Source: Chloroflexota bacterium | Lineage (GTDB): Bacteria; Chloroflexota; Limnocylindria; Limnocylindrales; CSP1-4 | DNA: 22,064 bases | Direction of reading: 5' to 3' | NCBI GenBank assembly: GCA_021785115.1 | Contig: JAJYGO010000052.1 | Coordinates: 1-22,064, forward strand | Part shown: positions 1 to 8,428 of the stretch, in pieces | How positions within the stretch are numbered: position 1 is the stretch's first letter | Layout: every line of letters starts with the position of its first letter | Made by a program: the position numbers and the translations under genes | The notes under the pieces: generated by a model | Database searches by the model: none | The model's input: the letters and a program-made list of their open reading frames with translations, nothing else | Told to the model about the DNA's origin: nothing

Positions 1-2073
1 GAGCACCCCGAGACGGCGCGGCGGGCCGCGGCGCGGATCCGGGTCGGGTGGGAGCCCCTCCCGGTGGTCGGTGACATGGAGGAGGCGCTCCGGCCGGAGG
101 CCCCGCGCGTGCACGACTTCGGGAACGTCCTGCGCCACGTCCACATCCTGCACGGCGACCCCGACGGGGCCGCGGCCGACGTCTGGGTCGAGGGCTACTA
201 CGAGACCGCCATGCAGGACCAGGCGCCGCTCGGCCCCGAGGCCGGGCTCGCGATCCCGGCCGAGGACGGCGGGGTCGACCTCTACGTCTCGACCCAGTGG
301 CTGCATGTCGACCGCCAGCAGATCGCGCCCTGCCTCGGCCTGCCCGAGGAGAAGGTGCGCATGACGCTCGCGGGGATGGGAGGCGCGTTCGGCTCGCGCG
401 AGGACATCCACATGCAGATCCACGCCTGCATGCTCGCGCTCTCCACTGGCCGGCCGGTGAAGATGAGCTTCGGCCGCGAGGAGTCCTTCCACGGGCACGT
501 CCACCGCCACCCCTCGCGCGTCTGGATGCGTCACGGCGCCACGCGCGACGGCCGGCTCGCGGCCGTCGACACGCGGCTGCTGCTGGACGGCGGCGCCTAC
601 GCGTCCTCGTCCCCGGCCGTGCTGGCGAACGCCTCCACCTTCGGCGCCGGTGCCTACGAGGTGCCCAACGTGCGGATCGAGGGCACGGTCGTGTACACGA
701 ACAACCCGCCCTGCGGGGCCATGCGCGGGTTCGGCGCACCGCAGATCACGTTCGCCGCCGAGTCCCAGATGGACAGGCTTGCCGCCGAGCTCGGCATGGA
801 CCCGGTCGAGCTCCGCCTGCGCAACGCGCTCCGCACGGGATCGGTGCTGCCCACCGGACAGGTGATCCGCGGCAGCGCCCCGGCGCGCGAGGTGCTCGAG
901 CGGTGCGCCGCGCTGCCGATGCCAGAGCCCGAGCCGGACCGCGGTCGCGACGCCCTCGCCTACCCCGGCGGGGCCGGCAACGTCGGACGCGGCGAGGGGC
1001 TGCGCCGCGGGGTCGGCTACGCGCTCGGCTACAAGAACGTCGCCTACAGCGAGGGGTTCGACGACTCGACCGAGGCGCGGGTGACCGTCTCGCGCGGGGC
1101 CGACGGGCCGGTCGTGGAGGTCCACACGGCGGCCGTCGAGGTCGGCCAGGGGCTCACGACCGTCCTCACCCAGATCGCGCGGACCGAGCTCGGCATCGAC
1201 CAGGTGGTGATCCGCTCCGCCGACACGGCGGTCGGCGACGCCGGATCCACGTCCGCCTCCCGGCAGACCATGATGGCCGGCGGCGCCGTGCGGGACGCCT
1301 GCCGGCTCGCGCGCGAGGACCTGTTCGAGCGTGCGCGGCGCCGGGCGGCGGCCGCAGGTCTCGAGCCCGAGGGCGGGCTCGCGTTGGAGGGCGGGCGCGT
1401 CACCGCCGGGGACATGCCCGTCGCGGCCGTGGCCGAGCTCCTCGACGAACCCATCGCCCGCACGGCTGTCTTCCACCACCGCCGGACGCGGCAGTTCGAC
1501 GCCGAGGGGCAGGGTGACATCCACGTCGCGTTCGCGTTCGCGGCCGAGCGCGCCGTGGTCGAGGTGGACGAGGACCTCGGCCTGGTCCGGGTCGTCCAGG
1601 TCGCCGCGGCCATCGACGTCGGGCGGGCCCTCAACCCCCAGGGGGTCGAGGGTCAGATCGAGGGCGGGACCGCGATGGGCCTCGGGCTCGCGCTCATGGA
1701 GGAGGTGCAGGTGAAGGACGGCGTGATCCGCAACGCCTCGTTCACCGACTACCTGATCCCGACGATCCTCGACGTGCCGCCGATGGTCTCGACGGTCGTC
1801 GAGGAGCCGGAGCCGGGCTCGCCCTACGGGGTGAAGGGCATCGGCGAGTCGGCCACGATCGTCGCCACGCCGGCGATCGTGGCCGCCCTGCGCGCCGCCA
1901 CGGGCCGGGAGCTGAACCGGGCACCGGTGACCCCCGACGACCTCGTCGGGCTCCGCCCGCCGGCCGCGAGCCACGGGCGGGCCCCCGTGCCGGAGGTCCC
2001 CGGCCAGCAGTCGATCCCCGAGTACCTCGGCATGGGGCTCGGGCAGCAACAGCTCATGAAGGGGAGGAACTGA
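1..2073 (+). CDS. Xanthine dehydrogenase family, molybdopterin-binding subunit (5' partial, XdhD-like)
   Basis: This reading frame is open from base 1 without a start, so the N-terminus lies upstream; 690 residues are visible. It is the large Mo-pterin catalytic subunit of the xanthine oxidase family, which hydroxylates purines or other N-heterocycles. Visible family landmarks are GGAFGSRED (about residues 128-136 of the visible part), AMRGFGAPQ, EVGQGL, a QTMMAGGAV segment, EGGTAMGLG and, near the C-terminus, KGIGESA, whose Glu sits where the family's catalytic glutamate is found. The usual 2Fe-2S and FAD partners are not in view and may be upstream or fused. The stop overlaps the start of the YgeW-like gene (TGATG), implying one operon and translational coupling. 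Purine hydroxylation is inferred mainly from the ygeW and hyuA neighbours; another aldehyde or N-heterocycle substrate is possible from sequence alone. Confidence 0.9.
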   Translation, partial: EHPETARRAAARIRVGWEPLPVVGDMEEALRPEAPRVHDFGNVLRHVHILHGDPDGAAADVWVEGYYETAMQDQAPLGPEAGLAIPAEDGGVDLYVSTQWLHVDRQQIAPCLGLPEEKVRMTLAGMGGAFGSREDIHMQIHACMLALSTGRPVKMSFGREESFHGHVHRHPSRVWMRHGATRDGRLAAVDTRLLLDGGAYASSSPAVLANASTFGAGAYEVPNVRIEGTVVYTNNPPCGAMRGFGAPQITFAAESQMDRLAAELGMDPVELRLRNALRTGSVLPTGQVIRGSAPAREVLERCAALPMPEPEPDRGRDALAYPGGAGNVGRGEGLRRGVGYALGYKNVAYSEGFDDSTEARVTVSRGADGPVVEVHTAAVEVGQGLTTVLTQIARTELGIDQVVIRSADTAVGDAGSTSASRQTMMAGGAVRDACRLAREDLFERARRRAAAAGLEPEGGLALEGGRVTAGDMPVAAVAELLDEPIARTAVFHHRRTRQFDAEGQGDIHVAFAFAAERAVVEVDEDLGLVRVVQVAAAIDVGRALNPQGVEGQIEGGTAMGLGLALMEEVQVKDGVIRNASFTDYLIPTILDVPPMVSTVVEEPEPGSPYGVKGIGESATIVATPAIVAALRAATGRELNRAPVTPDDLVGLRPPAASHGRAPVPEVPGQQSIPEYLGMGLGQQQLMKGRN

Positions 2074-3071
2074 TGGATCGAAAGGCCCTCACGGGACGGG
2101 ACTTCATCGAGACGATCGACTGGTCGACCGAGGAGATCGAGGAGGCCCTCGCCGTCGCCGCCGAGCTGAAGGAGCGGTTCAAGCGGGGCGAGCCGCATCG
2201 CCTGCTGCCCGACAAGACCCTGTTCATGCTGTTCCTCGACAAGTCCACGCGCACGCGGAACGCGTTCGAGGCCGGCATGACCCAGCTCGGGGGCCACGCG
2301 ATCTACCTGGACGCCGAGAAGACCCAGGTCGCCCACGGCGAGAGCCCCAAGGACATGGGCGTGATCCTGTCGCGCTACGGCCACGGCCTGGCCATCCGTC
2401 ACGACCTCGCCCCCTACGAGGGCAACGCCTGGATGCGCGAGATCGCGAAGTGGGCCGACATCCCGCTGATCAACCTCCAGTGCGACGTGGACCACCCCAC
2501 GCAGACGCTCGCCGACCTGATGACGCTGCGCGAGAGGCGCGGCGAGGACCTCCGCGGGCTGCGGGTCGCGGTCTCGTGGGCCTACGCGCCCTCGTACGCG
2601 AAGCCGCTCTCGGTCCCCCAGGGCCTCGCCACCCTGCTCCCCCGATTCGGCATGGACGTGGTCGTCGCGCACCCGCCGGGATTCGAGCTGATGCCCGAGG
2701 TGCGGGCCAAGGCCGAGGAGGCCGCGCGGCAGGCCGGCGCGACGATCACCTACACGAACGACATGGACGAGGCGTTCGCCGGCGCCGACGTCGTCTACCC
2801 GAAGTCGTGGGGCCGGCTCGACGCGTTCGGCAACGAGGCGAGGGCGCTGGAGGAGTCCGGCACCTACCGGGATTGGATCGCCGATGGCCGGCGCATGTCG
2901 CTCGCCAAGCCCGACGCGCTGTACATGCACTGCCTGCCGGCCGACCGAGGCAACGAGGTGACCGACGAGGTGATCGACGGCCCCCACTCGGTGGTCTACG
3001 ACGAGGCCGAGAACCGGCTGCACACGGGCAAGGCGCTCATGGCGCTCACGATGGGCGGGTTCGCGGAGTAG
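2073..3071 (+). CDS. ygeW: YgeW-like knotted carbamoyltransferase
   Basis: A 332-residue protein of the aspartate/ornithine carbamoyltransferase superfamily. It shows the carbamoyl-phosphate-binding STRTR motif (58-62), HPTQTLAD (141-148) and HCLPADRGNEV (286-296). The segment SWAYAPSYAKPLSVPQG (168-184) is typical of the knotted AOTCase/YgeW branch rather than of ordinary OTCase. YgeW is a conserved member of bacterial purine/urate degradation clusters, where it is thought to help release carbamoyl phosphate or a related product from the opened ring; its exact substrate here is inferred. The ATG overlaps the upstream stop by one base, with GGGGAGGA at 2061-2068 as a strong ribosome binding site. 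E. coli YgeW is longer, about 396 residues from memory, so this is a compact version. An arginine-biosynthetic role is less likely because no arg genes flank it. Confidence 0.85.
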   Translation: MDRKALTGRDFIETIDWSTEEIEEALAVAAELKERFKRGEPHRLLPDKTLFMLFLDKSTRTRNAFEAGMTQLGGHAIYLDAEKTQVAHGESPKDMGVILSRYGHGLAIRHDLAPYEGNAWMREIAKWADIPLINLQCDVDHPTQTLADLMTLRERRGEDLRGLRVAVSWAYAPSYAKPLSVPQGLATLLPRFGMDVVVAHPPGFELMPEVRAKAEEAARQAGATITYTNDMDEAFAGADVVYPKSWGRLDAFGNEARALEESGTYRDWIADGRRMSLAKPDALYMHCLPADRGNEVTDEVIDGPHSVVYDEAENRLHTGKALMALTMGGFAE

Positions 3072-3082
3072 CCGCGGCGACG

Positions 3083-4522
3083 ATGGCGAGCGGCGTCGGG
3101 ACGACGCGGCCGCTGCTCGTCCGCGGCGGGACCGCGGTCGACGTCGCCGGGGCGCGGCGGGCCGACGTGCTGGTGGTCGGCGAACGCGTCGCCGCGGTCG
3201 GCCCGCACCTCGAGGCCGATGGGGCCGAGGTGCTCGACGCGGCCGGGGCGTTCGTGATCCCCGGCGGCGTCGACGTCCACACGCACTTCGACCTGCCGGT
3301 CGGCGAGGTCCGGTCCGCCGACGACTTCGAGAGCGGGACGCTCGCCGCGGCGTGCGGCGGCACCACCTGCGTGGTGGACTTCGCCGGCGCCGGCCGCGAA
3401 CCGCCGGAGGAGGCGCTGCGCACCTGGCACGCGAGAGCCGGCGGCCGGGCCGTCGTCGACTACGCCTTCCACCTGACCGTCACGTCGGTCCCGGAGGACC
3501 CGGTCGCGGCCCGAGCCCTGTTCGCGGGATTCGCCGCGGCCGGGGTCACCAGCGTCAAGCTCTACATGGCCTACCCCGAGCGGCTGATGGTCGACGATGC
3601 GACCCTCGCCCGCGCGCTGCGGGCCGCCACGGCCGAGGGCGTGCGCGTGTGCGTCCACGCCGAGGACGGCCTCGAGGTGGCGCGTCGACAGGACGAGGCC
3701 CGGCGCGCCGGGCGCGGCTCCCCCGCCGACCACCCCGGGACCCGCCCTCCCGAGGTCGAGGCGGCCGCTGCCCGCCGCGCGGCCGCCCTGGCACGGGAGG
3801 CGAGCGCGCCCCTGTACGTCGTCCACCTTTCGAGCGCGGCGGGCCTGGAGGCCGTGCGGACCGCTCGCGACGAGGGCGCGGAGGTCGTGGCCGAGACCTG
3901 CCCTCACTACCTCTTCCTCACGGCCGACGCGCTCGCCGGCCCCGTCGCGGAGGCCCAGAACTTCGTCTGCTCGCCGCCCCTGCGGTCCGACGCCGACCGC
4001 CGGGCGCTCTGGCGCGGGCTCGCCGACGGCGACATCCAGGTCGTCGCCACGGACCACTGTCCGTTCACCCGCCGCGACCGGGCGCGGGGGGTCGCCGACC
4101 GCGAGGAGGGCTGGGCCGACTTCACGCAGATCCCCGGCGGCCTGCCCGGCGTCGAGACCCGCGTCGGCCTGCTGTTCCAGGGCGTGCGCGAGGGACAGCT
4201 GACCCTCGAGCGGTGGGTCGACGCGGTGGCCGGCGCGCCGGCGCGCCTGTTCGGGCTGGGCGGCACCAAGGGGTCGCTCGCGCCCGGGACGGACGCCGAC
4301 CTCGTGGTGTTCGACCCCGGGGCGCACCGCCGGCTGGACGCGGCCGCCCTCCACTCGCGCGCCGACCACAGCCCCTACGAGGGCATGGACGTCGTCGGGT
4401 GGCCGGCGCTCACGCTCTCGCGCGGGCGCGTCGTCGCGCGCGGCGGCGAACCGGCCGGCACCGCCCCCGGGTGGGGTCGCTACGTGCCGCGCAGCCCGTC
4501 GGTGACCCCGCACGGGCGATAG
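3083..4522 (+). CDS. hyuA: Dihydropyrimidinase / D-hydantoinase family amidohydrolase
   Basis: A 479-residue cyclic amidohydrolase that opens hydantoin- or dihydropyrimidine-type rings. All six binuclear-metal ligands of the family are visible: His66 and His68 in GGVDVHTHFD, Lys159 in SVKLYM (normally carboxylated), His192 in CVHAED, His248 in VVHLSS and Asp324 in TDHCPF. NFVCSPPLR (293-301) is the usual substrate-loop signature. The ATG at 3083 lies 11 bases after the ygeW stop. Its ribosome binding site is weak (GGAG near 3066), so coupling to upstream translation is likely. With ygeW and the xanthine dehydrogenase-like gene it fits the HyuA role in purine or urate breakdown. Allantoinase is an alternative, since both belong to the same superfamily; the KLYMAYP motif favours dihydropyrimidinase. 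Confidence 0.88.
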   Translation: MASGVGTTRPLLVRGGTAVDVAGARRADVLVVGERVAAVGPHLEADGAEVLDAAGAFVIPGGVDVHTHFDLPVGEVRSADDFESGTLAAACGGTTCVVDFAGAGREPPEEALRTWHARAGGRAVVDYAFHLTVTSVPEDPVAARALFAGFAAAGVTSVKLYMAYPERLMVDDATLARALRAATAEGVRVCVHAEDGLEVARRQDEARRAGRGSPADHPGTRPPEVEAAAARRAAALAREASAPLYVVHLSSAAGLEAVRTARDEGAEVVAETCPHYLFLTADALAGPVAEAQNFVCSPPLRSDADRRALWRGLADGDIQVVATDHCPFTRRDRARGVADREEGWADFTQIPGGLPGVETRVGLLFQGVREGQLTLERWVDAVAGAPARLFGLGGTKGSLAPGTDADLVVFDPGAHRRLDAAALHSRADHSPYEGMDVVGWPALTLSRGRVVARGGEPAGTAPGWGRYVPRSPSVTPHGR

Positions 4523-4540
4523 CGCCCCGTCCCGGTGGTA

Positions 4541-4572
4541 TCGTTCTACTATGGACGTTCAAATGAGAACGA
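4541..4572. promoter_or_regulatory. Spaced perfect inverted repeat over the start of the ABC operon (candidate operator)
   Basis: TCGTTCT (4541-4547) and AGAACGA (4566-4572) are exact reverse complements separated by 18 bases. The repeat lies in a short AT-richer island within very GC-rich DNA and spans both possible start codons of the ABC ATPase (4551 and 4563). TATCGT (4539-4544) or TACTAT (4546-4551) could serve as a -10 box, which would make the mRNA leaderless or nearly so. Operator function for an unlinked TetR- or MarR-type repressor is inference; no regulator gene is adjacent. Confidence 0.4.
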
Positions 4573-5564
4573 ATTCCGAGCCCGTGGCGGCCGCGGTCGA
4601 GGTCCACGACCTCGCCAAGCGCTACGGGGACCTCGAGGCTGTCCGCGGCGTCAGCTTCGAGATCGGAACCGGCGAGACGTTCGGCTTGCTCGGGCCGAAC
4701 GGCGCGGGGAAGACCACCACGATCAACATCCTCTGCACGCTGGCGCGGCCGAGCGCCGGGCGGGCGGCCGTCGCCGGGTTCGACGTCGTGCGCCAGCGCG
4801 CCGAGGTTCGGCGCCGCATCGGCCTGGTGTTCCAGGACACCACCCTCGACGACTACCTGACGGCCGAGGAGAACCTGCGCTTCCATGCCGACCTGTACGG
4901 CATGCCGCGCGACCAGATGGGCGCCCGGGTGCGCGATGTGCTGGAGATGGTCGAGCTCTGGGACCGCCGCGGCAGCGTCGTGCGGACGTTCTCGGGTGGC
5001 ATGAAGCGACGGCTCGAGATCGCGCGCGGGCTGCTCCACTCCCCCCGCGTCCTGTTCCTCGACGAGCCGACCATCGGCCTCGACCCGCAGACAAGGGCCC
5101 ACATCTGGAACTACATCGAGGAGCTTCGCCGGCGCGAGCGGATCACGATCTTCCTCACGACCCACTACATGGACGAGGCCGAGCACTGCGACCGAATCGC
5201 GATCATCGACCACGGCCGGATCGTCGCGCTGGACACCCCGGCCGCGCTGAAGGAGAGCGTGGCGCGCGACCGCGTCGAGCTCGCGACCGACGACGACCAG
5301 GCGGCCACGGCCGAGCTGCGGGAGCGGTTCGGCCTGGAGCCGAGCACGGCCGAGGGGGCCGTGCGCGTCTACGTCCCTCGCGGCGACGAGTTCGTGCCAC
5401 GGCTGTTCGCGGAGCTCTCCGTGCCCATCCGTTCGGTGAACGTCGCCCGCCCGACGCTGGACGACGTGTTCATGACCTATACGGGCCGGACCATCAGGGA
5501 CACCGAGGCCACGACGGCCGACCGGCTGGCCTCGAGCCCCTGGCGACACCAGAGGAGGCGATGA
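4551..5564 (+). CDS. DrrA-type ABC transporter ATP-binding protein
   Basis: A 337-residue ATPase of the daunorubicin-resistance/ABC-2 exporter class. It shows Walker A GPNGAGKT (48-55), Q-loop Gln95 in VFQDTT, signature FSGGM (147-151), Walker B VLFLDE (167-172) followed by PTIGLDPQ, and switch His205 in TTHYMDEAEHCDRI. The extra C-terminal region of roughly 100 residues, ending in TLDDVFMTYTGR, is typical of DrrA-like proteins. It should energise the permease encoded by the next gene, whose ATG overlaps this stop. The ATG at 4551 has no good ribosome binding site; an in-frame ATG at 4563 is the alternative, and leaderless translation is possible. The substrate (drug, lipid or polyketide) cannot be read from the sequence. 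Confidence 0.9.
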   Translation: MDVQMRTNSEPVAAAVEVHDLAKRYGDLEAVRGVSFEIGTGETFGLLGPNGAGKTTTINILCTLARPSAGRAAVAGFDVVRQRAEVRRRIGLVFQDTTLDDYLTAEENLRFHADLYGMPRDQMGARVRDVLEMVELWDRRGSVVRTFSGGMKRRLEIARGLLHSPRVLFLDEPTIGLDPQTRAHIWNYIEELRRRERITIFLTTHYMDEAEHCDRIAIIDHGRIVALDTPAALKESVARDRVELATDDDQAATAELRERFGLEPSTAEGAVRVYVPRGDEFVPRLFAELSVPIRSVNVARPTLDDVFMTYTGRTIRDTEATTADRLASSPWRHQRRR

Positions 5565-6430
5565 GCGTGGCCGGCACGAAGACCGCGGAGGTCGCGCCCG
5601 TCCGGGTGGCCGGCGGGGCCCTGCGCGACGACCTGCGCGCCATCGGCGTGGTGTGGCGGCGCGAGCTGATCCGGTTCCTGCGCAACCGCCTGCGGATCGT
5701 GACCTCGCTCGCCCAGCCGATCCTGTTCCTGTTCATCCTCGGCACCGGGCTCTCGCACCTGATCCCCGGCGGCAGCGGCTTCGACTTCCGGACGTTCATG
5801 TTTCCCGGCGTCGTGGCCATGACCGTGCTCTTCACCGCGATCTTCTCGGCGGTCTCGATCGTCTGGGACCGCGAGTTCGGGTTCCTGCGCGAGATGCTGG
5901 TGGCGCCGGCGCGGCGCAGCGCGATCATCATCGGGAAGGCGGCCGGCGGGGCGACCGTCGCGACGCTGCAGGGCGTCATCATGCTGGCCCTGGCCGGGTT
6001 CGTGCACGTGCCCTACGCGCCGACGCTGCTCGCCGTCTTGGTGCTCGAGATGGCGCTCGCCGCCTTCATGCTGACGGCCTTCGGCCTGATGCTGGCGAGC
6101 CGCATCCAGCAGGTCGAGTCGTTCCAGGTCGTGATCCAGTTCTTCGTGCTGCCGATGTTCTTCCTGTCCGGCGCGGTGTTCCCGCTGTCGGGGCTCCCGG
6201 GCTGGCTCGCCGTCCTGGCGAGGATCGACCCCCTCTCCTACGCGGTCGACCCCATGCGCCGGATCGTGTTCGCCCACACCTCCGCCCCACCGGCCGTCCA
6301 GCTCGCGCTGAACCCCGGGATGACCTGGAACGGCTGGCGCCTGCCGACCGGGCTGGAGCTCGGCCTCGTGGCGGCGCTCGGGCTGGTCCTGCTGGTCGTC
6401 GCCGCCGTCAACTTCTCGCGGACCGACTGA
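5561..6430 (+). CDS. ABC-2 type transporter permease (DrrB-like)
   Basis: A 289-residue membrane protein of the ABC-2 permease family and partner of the preceding ATPase. A polar N-terminus of about 45 residues is followed by roughly six hydrophobic segments. The conserved cytoplasmic motif WDREFGFLREMLVAPARR (102-119) contacts the ATPase in this family, and SGAVFPLSGLP is the usual loop before the last helices. ATG at 5561 overlaps the upstream stop (ATGA), with GAGGAGG at 5552-5558 as ribosome binding site. Inferred role: ATP-driven export of a hydrophobic compound across the cytoplasmic membrane as part of a dimeric permease. Confidence 0.9.
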   Translation: MSVAGTKTAEVAPVRVAGGALRDDLRAIGVVWRRELIRFLRNRLRIVTSLAQPILFLFILGTGLSHLIPGGSGFDFRTFMFPGVVAMTVLFTAIFSAVSIVWDREFGFLREMLVAPARRSAIIIGKAAGGATVATLQGVIMLALAGFVHVPYAPTLLAVLVLEMALAAFMLTAFGLMLASRIQQVESFQVVIQFFVLPMFFLSGAVFPLSGLPGWLAVLARIDPLSYAVDPMRRIVFAHTSAPPAVQLALNPGMTWNGWRLPTGLELGLVAALGLVLLVVAAVNFSRTD

Positions 6431-6441
6431 CGGGCCGGGCG

Positions 6442-6466
6442 GGCGGGCCTCCGCCGGAGGCTCGCC
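6442..6466 (+). terminator. Very stable GC hairpin after the ABC operon
   Basis: GCCTCCG (6447-6453) and CGGAGGC (6455-6461) are perfect complements. The stem extends through a G-T pair to GGCG (6442-6445)/CGCC (6463-6466), giving about 12 paired positions. No T-tract follows, as is common for candidate terminators in GC-rich bacteria. It sits in the 92-base gap between the permease stop and the AmrS start, so termination or RNA stabilisation is plausible. Confidence 0.4.
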
Positions 6467-6522
6467 GGCCGCCCGGCCGCCCTCTCGCGGCCGGCGCCCC
6501 TCCGGCGCATGATGGAGGTGCG

Positions 6523-7620
6523 ATGGGGCGCAGTGCCGCGCCGGAGGCGGCGGGCCACCCGACCCGCTACTGGCACCGTCTGGACGACGGCCGGGTGCAG
6601 TGCGACGTCTGTCCGCGCGTATGCCGGCTCCACGAAGGGCAGCGCGGGCTCTGCTTCGTGCGCATGCGGCAGGGCGACGCCATCGTGCTCACGACGTACG
6701 GGCGCTCGAGCGGCTTCTGCGTGGATCCCATCGAGAAGAAGCCGCTCGATCACTTCCTGCCGGGCACCCCGGTGCTGTCGTTCGGCACGGCCGGCTGCAA
6801 CCTCGCGTGCCGCTTCTGCCAGAACTGGGACATCTCCAAGGCGCGGACGGTCGACGTCCTCGCCGCGACCGCCTCGCCGGAGCGGATCGCTGCCGCGGCC
6901 GAGCGCCTCGGCTGCCCGAGCGTGGCCTTCACCTACAACGACCCCGTGATCTTCATGGAGTACGCGATCGACGTGGCCGACGCGTGCCACGCCCGCGGGA
7001 TCCGGGCGGTCGCCGTCACGGCAGGCTACGTCTCCCCCGCGCCGAGGGCGGAGTTCTTCGCGCACCTCGACGCCGCCAACGTCGACCTCAAGGGCTTCAC
7101 CGAACGCTTCTACCACGACGTCTGCGCCGGGCACCTCGCCCCGGTGCTCGAGACCCTCGAGTTCGTGCGGCACGAGACGGCCGTCTGGCTGGAGATCACG
7201 AACCTGCTGATCCCGGGGCTGAACGACGCCGACGCGGAGATCGACGCGATGGCGCGGTGGGTCGTCGAGCGCCTCGGCCCGGACGTGCCGATGCACTTCA
7301 CGGCCTTCCACCCCGACTGGAAGCTGCGTGACCGTCCGCCGACGCCGGCGGAGACCCTGACGCGGGCCCGCCGGATCGCGATGGCGGACGGCGTGCGCTA
7401 CGCCTACACGGGCAACGTCCTCGACCCTCTGGGCCAGAGCACGTTCTGCCACGCCTGCGGAGAGCTGCTGATCGAGCGGGACGGGTATCGCCTGGGGCGA
7501 TGGGGCCTCGACCGCGACGGCCGCTGCGTCGCGTGCGGGACCCCGTGCGCCGGGGTGTTCGAGCCCCTCCCCGGCGCCTGGGGGCCGCGGATGCTGCCCG
7601 TTCGCATGGGGGCGTCGTGA
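6523..7620 (+). CDS. amrS: AmmeMemoRadiSam system radical SAM enzyme
   Basis: A 365-residue radical SAM protein. The [4Fe-4S]/SAM motif is C92-NLA-C96-RF-C99. An N-terminal cysteine set (C27, C30, C34, C44) in the pattern CDVCPRVC...GLC is typical of the AmrS family, as are SSGFCVDPIEKKPLDHF, FTYNDPVIF and TAFHPDW. The C-terminus adds a zinc-ribbon-like CHAC...CVACGTPC segment. The ATG at 6523 has GGAGGTG (6514-6520) just upstream. The stop overlaps the GTG start of the MEMO gene, consistent with the conserved AmrS-AmrB pairing. The reaction of this widespread system is, to my knowledge, not settled; I assign only family and partner. A pyruvate-formate-lyase-activating-enzyme label would be an over-call. 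Confidence 0.92.
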   Translation: MGRSAAPEAAGHPTRYWHRLDDGRVQCDVCPRVCRLHEGQRGLCFVRMRQGDAIVLTTYGRSSGFCVDPIEKKPLDHFLPGTPVLSFGTAGCNLACRFCQNWDISKARTVDVLAATASPERIAAAAERLGCPSVAFTYNDPVIFMEYAIDVADACHARGIRAVAVTAGYVSPAPRAEFFAHLDAANVDLKGFTERFYHDVCAGHLAPVLETLEFVRHETAVWLEITNLLIPGLNDADAEIDAMARWVVERLGPDVPMHFTAFHPDWKLRDRPPTPAETLTRARRIAMADGVRYAYTGNVLDPLGQSTFCHACGELLIERDGYRLGRWGLDRDGRCVACGTPCAGVFEPLPGAWGPRMLPVRMGAS

Positions 7621-8426
7621 CTGCCCGAACGATCCGCCGTCCCGCCGCGGCGGGGACCTTCTACCCTGGCGACGCGGCGGCGCTCGCCGCCGCCGTCGAC
7701 GGCCTGCTCGCGAAGGCCGCCGCGCACGTCGCTCCCGGCCAGGCGGCGCCCCCGAAAGCATTGGTCGTCCCGCACGCCGGGTACGTCTACTCCGGCCCCG
7801 TGGCCGCCTCCGCGTACGCGCTGGTCGCAGCGGCACCCCGCGTGCTGCGGACGGTGGTGCTGCTCGGGCCGGCCCACTTCGTGCCGTCGTGGGGGGCGGC
7901 CGTCCCGGTGGCCACCGCCTGGGCGACGCCCCTCGGGGAGATTCCGGTGGACGCGACCCTCCGGGAGGTGGCGGCCGCCGCCGGCGCGACCGTCGACGAT
8001 CTGCCGCACGAGCCGGAGCACGCCCTGGAGGTGCAGCTCCCGTTCCTGCAGCGGACGCTCGGGAACGGGTTCTCGATCCTCCCGGTCGCCGTCGGCACGA
8101 TGGCGACGTCGGAGGCCGCCGACCTCGTGGCGGCGCTGTGGGGCGGCGGGGACACGCTGGTCGTGGTCAGCACCGACCTCAGCCATTACTACGACCTCGC
8201 CACGGCCCGCCGCCTGGACCGTCGAACGACCGACGCGGTGCTCGCACGGGACCCGGAGGCGATCGGCCCCGACGACGCCTGCGGCGCGTTCGCACTTCGC
8301 GGCGTGCTCGAGCACGCACGGCGGCAGGGGCTCCCGGCGCGGCTCCTCGACCTGCGGACCTCCGGCGACACGGCCGGCGACCAGCGCTCGGTCGTCGGTT
8401 ACGGCGCGTTCGCGATCGACGCCTGA
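7617..8426 (+). CDS. amrB: AmmeMemoRadiSam system protein B (MEMO1 family)
   Basis: A 269-residue MEMO-family protein with the fold of extradiol dioxygenases/LigB. Diagnostic segments are RRPAAAGTFYPGD at the N-terminus, VVPHAGYVYSG, HEPEHALEVQLPFLQ and VVSTDLSHYYD. His53, His87 and Cys222 correspond to the metal-binding His/His/Cys of human MEMO1, and Asp187/His190 lie in the conserved STDLSHY motif. The GTG start at 7617 overlaps the amrS stop (GTGA), so translation is coupled. An alternative start further downstream would cut the conserved N-terminus. The physiological reaction is unknown. Confidence 0.92.
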   Translation: MTARTIRRPAAAGTFYPGDAAALAAAVDGLLAKAAAHVAPGQAAPPKALVVPHAGYVYSGPVAASAYALVAAAPRVLRTVVLLGPAHFVPSWGAAVPVATAWATPLGEIPVDATLREVAAAAGATVDDLPHEPEHALEVQLPFLQRTLGNGFSILPVAVGTMATSEAADLVAALWGGGDTLVVVSTDLSHYYDLATARRLDRRTTDAVLARDPEAIGPDDACGAFALRGVLEHARRQGLPARLLDLRTSGDTAGDQRSVVGYGAFAIDA

Positions 8427-8428
8427 AG

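Noticed and set aside
1824..4513. Two long minus-strand open frames opposite the carbamoyltransferase and hydantoinase genes
   Set aside because: The plus-strand products show complete active-site motifs; the opposite frames are low-complexity shadows.
6523..7620. Pyruvate formate-lyase activating enzyme
   Set aside because: The N-terminal Cys pattern, the FCVDPIEKKPL segment and the adjacent MEMO gene identify the AmrS family instead.
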